A stretch of DNA of 5,118 nt from Pseudomonadota bacterium (GTDB lineage Bacteria; Pseudomonadota; Alphaproteobacteria; Rhizobiales; Beijerinckiaceae): assembly GCA_021780015.1 (NCBI GenBank), contig JAJXZN010000185.1, positions 1 to 5,118 on the forward strand. The letters are read 5' to 3'. Below are positions 1 through 4,817 of the stretch, piece after piece. The notes under the pieces are model-generated. The model ran no database searches. It worked only from the letters and a program-made list of their open reading frames with translations, and was not told the origin of the DNA. Made by a program: the position numbers and the translations under genes. Numbering within the stretch: position 1 is the first letter of the stretch; each line of letters begins with the position of its first letter.

Positions 1-40
1 GTGTGCTCAAAGATTCACCCGTTCGCGTTCAGGAGCGGTC

Positions 41-694
41 ATGGCGCCTGTCCTCACCATCTCAAGCAAGAACTACTCCTCTTGGTCGTTGCGCGGCTGG
101 CTGCTGTGCCAGCTCGCCGGATTGGAGGTGGAGGAACAGCCTGTCGCGCTCGACGATCCGTCGAACCGGGCGGAATTGCTGCTTCTGGCGCCGTCGGTGC
201 TGGTGCCGCGCCTGTCCGAAGGCGATGTGAGCGTCTGGGATACGCTGGCCATCGCCGAATATCTCGCGGAGCGCCATCCCGAAGCGGGCATGTTGCCCAA
301 AGATCAGGCGGCGCGGGCGCATTGCCGCTCGATCTCCGGCGAGATCCATTCCGGCTTCCACAATCTGCGTTCGGCGCTGCCGATGAATCTGAAGGCGCGG
401 CATCAGAATTTCAAAATCTTCGCCGGTGCGCAGCCGGACATCGATCGTGTCCAGACGATCTGGCGGGAATGCTTGACGCGCTGGGGCGGTCCGTTCCTCT
501 ACGGCCCGACGCCGACGATTGCCGATGCGATGTATGCGCCGGTCGCGACGCGCTTCATCACCTACAACGTCCCGCTCGATCCCGCAGCCAAGGCCTATTG
601 CGCGACGATCATGGATTGGCCGCCGATGCAGGCCTGGATCGCGGCGGCCCAGGCCGAACCCGAGGAAATGGCCGAACTCGAAGTCGAGTTTTAA
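41..694 (+). CDS. Glutathione S-transferase family protein
   Basis: Predicted cytosolic GST-like enzyme of 217 residues, the usual length for the family. Residues 1-85 fit the thioredoxin-fold N-terminal domain. The motif NYSSWSLR (11-18) supplies the candidate catalytic Ser and resembles the SSWSLR motif of zeta-like and uncharacterised bacterial GSTs. The cis-Pro motif VP is at 55-56, and the glutathione-contacting Glu-Ser pair appears as Asp-Thr (67-68) in WDTLAIAEYLAE. The all-helical C-terminal domain holds EIHSGFHNLRSALPMN (101-116) and an N-capping box TIAD (159-162) after FLYGPTP. The ATG at 41 is preceded by AGGAG at 31-35, a 5-nt spacing, which supports this start. The substrate cannot be inferred; detoxification or isomerase activity are both possible. 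It appears to be transcribed alone, because 380 non-coding bases follow it. Confidence 0.93.
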   Translation: MAPVLTISSKNYSSWSLRGWLLCQLAGLEVEEQPVALDDPSNRAELLLLAPSVLVPRLSEGDVSVWDTLAIAEYLAERHPEAGMLPKDQAARAHCRSISGEIHSGFHNLRSALPMNLKARHQNFKIFAGAQPDIDRVQTIWRECLTRWGGPFLYGPTPTIADAMYAPVATRFITYNVPLDPAAKAYCATIMDWPPMQAWIAAAQAEPEEMAELEVEF

Positions 695-815
695 GCCGGT
701 GCACGGGGCCAAAAACGTCAGATTCCTTGTCTAACTGTTGCATCGCTGCCGCGGTGACCGGCTTTCCGCCCTCCCGTGGCCGGCAAACCCACCTTTCGGC
801 GGCTTCCGTGCTTGT

Positions 816-832
816 CCGCTTGGCGGTTTTTT
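816..832 (+). terminator. Weak intrinsic terminator candidate
   Basis: CCGC-TTG-GCGG is followed directly by TTTTTT. The stem has only four G/C pairs and a three-base loop, so it is short for a Rho-independent terminator. Its place 122 bp past the GST stop fits either the end of that transcript or the end of an unseen small RNA. Confidence 0.35.
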
Positions 833-915
833 GGAAGGCTGGCGTACGGGGGCGTAGATCAATTGAGAGAGCTTATTTGCCCGTCCTCCGGACTTGCTGG
901 CGGCTTTGCCCTGCC

Positions 916-963
916 AATGCCGTAATCAGACGTATCGTGAAGGGAAGGTCTTTAATCGGCATT
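916..963. repeat. 7-bp inverted repeat
   Basis: AATGCCG (916-922) and its exact reverse complement CGGCATT (957-963) flank 34 bases. A smaller AGAC/GTCT pair (928-931 with 948-951) nests inside. It may be a structured RNA segment or an operator upstream of the cell-wall gene; chance is not excluded. Confidence 0.3.
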
Positions 964-997
964 TAACTAAAAACGTCCTCAAATAAGGCCTCGGCAA

Positions 998-1030
998 CCT
1001 GGAGACCACCGCGAGGGGGTCACGTCCAGG
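998..1030 (+). promoter_or_regulatory. Leader hairpin with GCGA tetraloop
   Basis: CCTGGA (998-1003) pairs with TCCAGG (1025-1030), and GACC (1004-1007) pairs with GGTC (1018-1021) across a 3-nt bulge ACG (1022-1024). An A-G mismatch follows, then two C-G pairs and a GCGA loop (1011-1014), which is of GNRA type. The twelve pairs in 33 bases lie 44 nt before the start codon at 1075. The element would be part of the 5' leader of the L,D-transpeptidase-like gene if transcription begins upstream. No T-tract follows, so it is not a standard terminator. It matches no riboswitch that I recognise. Confidence 0.45.
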
Positions 1031-1074
1031 CAAGCAAGAAGGCGCAGAGTGAAGTTGTACAGGACGCGGGGTGG

Positions 1075-2310
1075 ATGACATACTGGACTTACGCACCGCA
1101 GGATTTTGCCTCCTATAATCGACGGGGGCTCTTCCGCAGGGTTATCTCCGAGGCCGCGCCGGGCGCGATTGTCCTTGGCCTTGCGATTCTGGCGGGCGCC
1201 TGGATCATCTACGTCCATCCCGATGCGCAGTTCCGCGTGGTCGAACTCCCCGTCGAGGCGCCGACGGTCGAAGCGCCGCAGTTCGTCAAGCCGCAAGTCG
1301 CGCAAGCCGTTGAAACGCCCGCCGCGCCCGAACGTGTCGCGGCCAATGTCTACAGCCCCTTTATCGATCCGACGTTTTCGCTGAAGGCGGCGCGCGCCTC
1401 GTTCGCGCAGAGCGCGCCCTTAGCGCCGACCTTCGGTCCCGATCCGGAAGCCGTCTCGGCGCCGCAAATCGCGGCGGCCCCGGCGCCGGCGCAAGTCGCC
1501 TCCGTGCCGCTGCCGCCGGTGATGCCGCAATCTTTGACCACAACGCATCTGCCGGGCGATGAAGTGGCTTCGGCCGAAGACGAGACGCCGGCGAAGGACA
1601 ATGTCCTTCCCGATCAGGATCTCGCTGCCAATGCACCGCTGCCGCCGTCCTCGCACACGGTTTCGAGTGTTCCGCTGCCGGCGCCGCGTCCCTCGGGACT
1701 GGTCGTGCCCGAAGCCGAAGATCATGCCCGCGTCGCCGTACGCCAAGCGCCGCAACCGAGGCAAACGACCCAAGTCGCCGCCGCCACCCCCGAGCCGCCG
1801 CCGGGGCATAATTCCTTCTTCGACAAGCTTTTCGGCGGCATCAACCATCCAAGCGGCCAGGCGCTGGCTTACGCGGAATCGGAAGATGGCGTCGTCGAAG
1901 GAACCCGGCCGTCGGCCGCCGTCGTTCCCTACGACCAATTTACCGCCGTCTATAATATCTCGACCCACACGGTCTACCTGCCGAACGGGCGCCGGCTTGA
2001 AGCCCATTCCGGACTTGGCGAAGCTTTCGACGATCCGCACTATGTCCGCGAGAAAATGCGCGGCCCGACGCCGCCCGGCATCTACGATCTGCGGCCGCGC
2101 GAACAGCTCTTCCACGGTGTTGCCGCACTCAGGTTGATCCCCGTCGGCGGCGACCCCTACGGCCGCGTCGGCCTCCTTGCCCATCGATTCATGCTCGGGC
2201 CGCGCGGCGATTCCAACGGCTGCATCTCGTTCCGCAATTACCAAGCCTTTCTCGACGCCTATCGCGCCGGCGAGGTCAAGCGGCTGGTGGTCGTCGCTGG
2301 GATGAACTGA
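1075..2310 (+). CDS. Membrane-anchored Tlde1/DUF2778 L,D-transpeptidase-like protein
   Basis: Predicted inner-membrane protein of 411 residues with a periplasmic enzyme domain. Basic residues (RR at 16-17 and 21-22) precede one membrane segment at about 29-47, suggesting an N-in anchor. Residues 50 to about 245 form a low-complexity Pro/Ala/Val-rich linker with two VPLP-type motifs (144-151 and 199-206), as if to span the periplasm. The C-terminal domain (about 285-408) begins YDQFTAVYNISTHTVYLPNG and carries TPPGIYDL (332-339), a candidate catalytic His370 in LLAHRFML, and the nucleophile motif SNGC with Cys383. This His/Cys pair is the hallmark of L,D-transpeptidase-like folds and fits the DUF2778/Tlde1 type. 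Family members act on peptidoglycan stem peptides; whether this one cross-links, exchanges or cleaves is unknown. AGGA at 1061-1064 lies 10 nt before the ATG. No T6SS genes are nearby, so I read it as a housekeeping wall enzyme, not an effector. Confidence 0.88.
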   Translation: MTYWTYAPQDFASYNRRGLFRRVISEAAPGAIVLGLAILAGAWIIYVHPDAQFRVVELPVEAPTVEAPQFVKPQVAQAVETPAAPERVAANVYSPFIDPTFSLKAARASFAQSAPLAPTFGPDPEAVSAPQIAAAPAPAQVASVPLPPVMPQSLTTTHLPGDEVASAEDETPAKDNVLPDQDLAANAPLPPSSHTVSSVPLPAPRPSGLVVPEAEDHARVAVRQAPQPRQTTQVAAATPEPPPGHNSFFDKLFGGINHPSGQALAYAESEDGVVEGTRPSAAVVPYDQFTAVYNISTHTVYLPNGRRLEAHSGLGEAFDDPHYVREKMRGPTPPGIYDLRPREQLFHGVAALRLIPVGGDPYGRVGLLAHRFMLGPRGDSNGCISFRNYQAFLDAYRAGEVKRLVVVAGMN

Positions 2311-2376
2311 GCGGCGGCGTGACGGCGCATCTCCGGCGCATGGCCGCTGCAGCCTAACGCATAGCGCCGCATACAC

Positions 2377-2402
2377 GCGGATCGCAGGTTCAAGCGATCC
2401 GC
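2377..2402 (+). terminator. Hairpin downstream of the L,D-transpeptidase-like gene
   Basis: Perfect 9-bp stem: GCGGATCGC (2377-2385) pairs with GCGATCCGC (2394-2402) around an 8-base loop. It starts 67 bp after the stop at 2310. No T-tract follows on either side, so it is either a processing or transcript-stabilising hairpin or a non-canonical terminator. The perfect arms make chance less likely than for the other repeats here. Confidence 0.45.
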
Positions 2403-2539
2403 ATGGCCGGCCGCCTCCGCAAAATGGAAAATCCCAGACCGAACGGCACCGGTGCGTCCGCCGGGCTCCGCCAACGCGCGGCCTGCGGCTAAGAACGGGC
2501 AATTGTCAGAAAAACCCGCTAACGATGCGGCGAGAAGCC

Positions 2540-2544
2540 GGAAA
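2540..2544 (+). promoter_or_regulatory. Ribosome binding site for the AmpG-like gene
   Basis: GGAAA lies 5 nt before the ATG at 2550. It is only a moderate Shine-Dalgarno match, but it selects this start over other in-frame codons. Confidence 0.5.
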
Positions 2545-2549
2545 CCTTC

Positions 2550-3860
2550 ATGCAGGAGCAAATCTCAGCCTCGAAGCCGAAGGACGCGCTGTCGCTGCGC
2601 GATCTCGCCGCGGACGCGCGCATCCGCGCCATGCTCGGCCTCGGCTTCAGCTCCGGCATTCCGTTCCTGCTCGTCTATGTCTCCCAATCGGCCTGGCTTT
2701 CGGAAGCCAAAGTGCCGCTCGGCCTCATCGGCCTGATGAGCGAATTGACGCTCGCCTATAAGTTCAAATTCGTCTGGGCGCCGTTCCTCGATCAATATGA
2801 CGCGCCGCTCTTCAGCCGGCTGCTCGGGCGCCGCCGCGGCTGGATCGTGGTGTCGCAGATCGGCGTTACGCTGGCCTTGGCCGGTGTCGCCTTCGGCAAT
2901 CCCGCGCATTGGCTCGCCTGGACCATCGTCTTTTCGCTGGCGCTCGGCTTTGCCGGCGCAACCCAGGATATCGTCATCGACGGCTGGCGCATCACCGTGG
3001 CACCGGCCGAGCGCGCCGGCCTCATGTCGTCCTGGTCGGAGATCGGCTGGCGCATCGGCAATCTCGTCTCCGGCGCCGGCGTGCTTTATCTCGCCGATGC
3101 CTATGGCTGGCGCGCCGCCTATCTCTGCATGGCGGCCTGCATGGCGCCCGGCATGATCGCCGCACTCGCCGCGCCCGAGCCGCCCTCGGATCTCAAGGCC
3201 CATGCCGCGGCGGGCAACATCCTCGAGACGATCATCGCGCCGATCAAGGAACTCGTCACCCGTCTCGGCCCGATGGGCATACCGATCCTGCTGCTCGTCG
3301 CCGGTTTCCGCATGCCGGGCTATGTGTCGAGCGCGATGGCGATGCCTTTGTTCAAGCATTTGCACTATTCCGATTCCGACATTGCCACGGTGACAAAGAT
3401 CTTCGGCTTCTGGGTCGCGCTCGGCGGCACCTTTCTCGCCGGTCTCGTCATCACGCGCATCGGCCTCATGGCGACGCTGATCATTGGGACGGTCTTCGCC
3501 TCGGCCTCGCATCTGGCGCTGGCCTATCTTGCCGCCCACGGCGGCCACGGGCATGAGTTCTGGCTGTTTGCGACAACGGTCAGCATCGACAGTTTCGCCT
3601 ATGCCTTCGCCTCGATCGTGCTCATCACCTATATGTCGACGCTGACCGCGACGGAGTATGCCGCGAGCCAATATGCGCTGCTCACGTCGCTCTGCGCGCT
3701 GCCGGGGAGTTTCCTCGCCGGCACGTCCGGCTTTCTCATCGAACGGCTCGGCTTCACCAATTTCTTCGTCGCGACCGCGCTCATCGGCGCGCCCGTCGCG
3801 GTCCTTGCCGTTTATGTCTGGCGCAAGCATCTGCGCGAACGGGTGCAGGCGCCGGCGTAA
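2550..3860 (+). CDS. ampG: AmpG-like muropeptide MFS permease
   Basis: Predicted inner-membrane transporter of 436 residues, made largely of hydrophobic segments consistent with about 12 helices. AmpG proteins import anhydro-muropeptides released by wall turnover into the cytoplasm for recycling. AmpG-type motifs appear in order: LGFSSGIPFLL (31-41), YKFKFVWAPFLDQYDAP (70-86), GRRRGWIVVSQ (93-103), TQDIVIDGW (138-146) and GWRIGNLVSGAG (166-177). These correspond closely to the E. coli AmpG signatures, including FKFLWSPLMDRY, RRRGW and SQDIVFDAW as I recall them. E. coli AmpG is longer (491 residues), so this version lacks extra helices or tails, which is common outside enterobacteria. It lies 239 bp after a peptidoglycan-modifying gene on the same strand. 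The assignment to the family is strong; the exact substrate is inferred, since alphaproteobacteria can carry several paralogues. Confidence 0.9.
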   Translation: MQEQISASKPKDALSLRDLAADARIRAMLGLGFSSGIPFLLVYVSQSAWLSEAKVPLGLIGLMSELTLAYKFKFVWAPFLDQYDAPLFSRLLGRRRGWIVVSQIGVTLALAGVAFGNPAHWLAWTIVFSLALGFAGATQDIVIDGWRITVAPAERAGLMSSWSEIGWRIGNLVSGAGVLYLADAYGWRAAYLCMAACMAPGMIAALAAPEPPSDLKAHAAAGNILETIIAPIKELVTRLGPMGIPILLLVAGFRMPGYVSSAMAMPLFKHLHYSDSDIATVTKIFGFWVALGGTFLAGLVITRIGLMATLIIGTVFASASHLALAYLAAHGGHGHEFWLFATTVSIDSFAYAFASIVLITYMSTLTATEYAASQYALLTSLCALPGSFLAGTSGFLIERLGFTNFFVATALIGAPVAVLAVYVWRKHLRERVQAPA

Positions 3861-3867
3861 CCGGCGC
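3849..3867 (+). terminator. Hairpin over the permease stop codon
   Basis: GCGCCGG (3849-3855) pairs perfectly with CCGGCGC (3861-3867), and the 5-base loop CGTAA contains the TAA stop of the AmpG-like gene. The stem is all G/C but no T-tract follows. It may terminate or stabilise the permease transcript and separate it from the HiPIP unit, whose promoter starts a few bases later. Confidence 0.4.
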
Positions 3868-3873
3868 GATGGC

Positions 3874-3898
3874 GGAACCGGACGCCTCCTGCCGCGTT
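3874..3898 (+). promoter_or_regulatory. EcfG (general stress sigma) type promoter
   Basis: GGAAC at 3874-3878 and CGTT at 3895-3898 are separated by exactly 16 bases. This is a full match to the alphaproteobacterial EcfG/RpoE2-class consensus GGAAC-N16-17-CGTT. It lies between the permease stop and the HiPIP gene on the HiPIP strand. A start site around 3905-3910 would give a leader of about 70 nt. The match is seen directly; its activity is inferred. Confidence 0.65.
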
Positions 3899-3964
3899 AA
3901 CGCCCGCGCGAGGGGAATTTATAGCTGTTCTAAAAGCATCGTTCCTCGCCGCCGACGGAAACGC

Positions 3965-3971
3965 GGAGGAG
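3965..3971 (+). promoter_or_regulatory. Strong ribosome binding site for HiPIP
   Basis: GGAGGAG ends 7 nt before the ATG at 3979. It is the best Shine-Dalgarno sequence in the window and fixes the HiPIP start. Confidence 0.75.
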
Positions 3972-3978
3972 CCAGCCG

Positions 3979-4284
3979 ATGAAAACTTCCAGACCCAGTT
4001 CGTGTCGCGTTCAAGCTCAGGCGCTCGAGAGCGAGGCGCTGTCGCGCCGGATGCTGCTCAGCGGCGCGGCCTTTGTCGCCAGCGCCGCCGCTGTCGGGCT
4101 GATGCCGATGCGGGCGCGGGCGCAGCAGAAAATCACACAGGCGGCGGCGCAATATCAGAATTCGCCCAAGGGCGACCAGCGCTGCGACGGCTGCGCGCAT
4201 TTCCAGGCACCAAGCTCCTGCCAGGTCGTCGACGGCACGATCAGCCCTTCCGGCTGGTGCGCGCTTTATGTGAAGAAGAGCTGA
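3979..4284 (+). CDS. High-potential iron-sulfur protein (HiPIP), Tat-exported
   Basis: Small periplasmic electron carrier with one [4Fe-4S] cluster, 101 residues as a precursor. The N-terminus carries a Tat-like signal: LSRRMLL (21-27, twin Arg 23-24), a hydrophobic Ala-rich stretch, and a likely cleavage site after ARA (A48). Tat export fits a cofactor inserted before translocation. The mature part is about 53 residues, at the short end for HiPIPs. The cluster ligands are Cys69, Cys72, Cys81 and Cys94. The C-terminal block matches the classical HiPIP signature, C-x6-[LIVM]-x3-G-W-C-x2-[FYW] (C81 to Y97). Tyr59 stands in the place of the conserved Tyr near the cluster. HiPIPs shuttle electrons to reaction centres, oxidases or reductases; the partner is not visible here. 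An EcfG-type promoter lies upstream. The gene ends 5 bp from the convergent YkgJ-family gene. Confidence 0.93.
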   Translation: MKTSRPSSCRVQAQALESEALSRRMLLSGAAFVASAAAVGLMPMRARAQQKITQAAAQYQNSPKGDQRCDGCAHFQAPSSCQVVDGTISPSGWCALYVKKS

Positions 4285-4289
4285 GGCTT

Positions 4290-4754
4290 TCAGCCGCGCC
4301 GGATTTCGAGCGTCTCATGCGGCCGCACGATGAACGTGCGGCTGCCCTGGAAGACGCGGACCAAAGTGCGCGGCGCGGCGGCGAAGCGGCGCAGATCCCC
4401 GGCATAAGGCTCTTCGCGCCAGCCATCGGCGCCGCCGCGATCGACGTGCACATCGACGAAACATTCATAGGCGGCGTCGTCGACACGCGCGACCTGCACC
4501 AGCATTTTCGCTTTCAGCGGCGCCCAATGGTCGCCGAACGACGCATCCGCCAGCCAATGGCAGGAAAAGCTGCGGCAGGTCTGCGGCCGGCTGTCATAGA
4601 TCGTGCAGCCGCCGGCGCCTGGCCGGCAATGCATGCACCATCGGTCGTGCGGCTTATCGAGCGCCGCGATCGGCAGCAGCTTGCAGCAGAGCGAGCAGGC
4701 GCCGCAGGCGCGGGGCAGGGCGGGGTCATCCGGCATGGCCACTGAGCTTAACAT
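4290..4754 (-). CDS. YkgJ-family cysteine cluster protein
   Basis: Predicted soluble protein of 154 residues of the YkgJ/UPF0153 type, which probably binds zinc or an iron-sulfur cluster. The N-terminal half carries nine cysteines: CGACSLCC (17-24), CMHC (40-43), Cys50 in GGCTIYDSRP, and CRSFSC (60-65). The CxxCxxCC core followed by GC-x-IY-x2-RP-x2-C-x2-F is the family signature. The second half (about 70-154) has few cysteines and no motif I know. No defined biochemical role is established for most members. The start is uncertain: ATG at 4754 gives 154 residues, while a second in-frame ATG at 4736 (MPDDPALPR) gives 148; neither has a clear Shine-Dalgarno. It converges on the HiPIP gene with a 5-bp gap and no room for a conventional terminator between them. 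Confidence 0.88.
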   Translation of the reverse strand: MLSSVAMPDDPALPRACGACSLCCKLLPIAALDKPHDRWCMHCRPGAGGCTIYDSRPQTCRSFSCHWLADASFGDHWAPLKAKMLVQVARVDDAAYECFVDVHVDRGGADGWREEPYAGDLRRFAAAPRTLVRVFQGSRTFIVRPHETLEIRRG

Positions 4755-4817
4755 GGGCCGCGGCCTCGTGCGATTTGCCCAATCGTCCGCCGCAGCCCAT
4801 GCTTATATTCAAGGCGC

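Larger units (their letters stand above)
695..1074. other. 380-bp intergenic region with structured elements
   Basis: No convincing gene is seen here. Frame 1 stays open through 966, but this continues a shadow of the GST gene and resembles no protein I know. The stretch holds a small hairpin followed by six T (816-832), a 5-bp stem with a C-rich loop (758-783), a 7-bp inverted repeat (916-963), an AT-rich patch around 950-987 where the promoter of the next gene could lie, and a strong hairpin at 998-1030. I could not identify a clear -35/-10 pair. A small RNA gene in this space is possible but unproven. Confidence 0.5.
2311..2549. other. 239-bp intergenic region, no gene seen
   Basis: This gap separates the L,D-transpeptidase-like gene from the AmpG-like permease. 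It holds one clear hairpin (2377-2402) and otherwise shows nothing I can name. Open frames crossing it on either strand look like unstructured translations of GC-rich DNA and lack a plausible ribosome site. Confidence 0.45.

Noticed and set aside
62..712. Antisense open frame over the GST gene
   Set aside because: It mirrors the GST coding frame, is dominated by Arg and shows no family resemblance.
1..966. Long open frame in frame 1 starting at the window edge with GTG
   Set aside because: It overlaps the well-supported GST gene out of frame, is rich in Arg, Ala and Gly, has no recognisable motif and no ribosome site. It is a GC-driven shadow that happens to stay open past 694.
1900..1926. 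Second EcfG-like pair, GGAAC and CGTT
   Set aside because: The spacer is 18 bases, not 16-17, and it lies inside the L,D-transpeptidase-like coding sequence with no gene start downstream.
1075..2310. Type VI secretion effector (Tlde1) interpretation
   Set aside because: The domain type is shared with T6SS effectors, but this protein has its own membrane anchor and long spacer, and no immunity or secretion gene is adjacent.
1420..2502. 360-codon antisense frame over the L,D-transpeptidase-like gene
   Set aside because: The composition is Arg/Gly/Asp-rich with no motifs, and the opposite strand carries a clear SNGC/His domain.
2259..2561. Minus-strand frame spanning the gap before the permease
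   Set aside because: It overlaps the ends of both neighbours, has no ribosome site and resembles nothing. It is weaker than the non-coding explanation.
2565..3830. 421-codon antisense frame over the AmpG-like gene
   Set aside because: It is the highly charged reverse of a membrane protein, which is typical of antisense reading of hydrophobic codons. The AmpG motifs fix the real strand.
4002..4745. Plus-strand frame of 247 codons across the HiPIP and YkgJ-family genes
   Set aside because: It runs out of frame through the HiPIP signature and antisense to the CxxCxxCC protein, and both of those are strongly supported.
4775..4817. Sigma-70 promoter for the GNAT frame (TTGCCC with TATATT)
   Set aside because: The spacing is about 23 bases, too long for a normal -35/-10 pair, and no better -35 is present. 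Only the -10-like box is mentioned.
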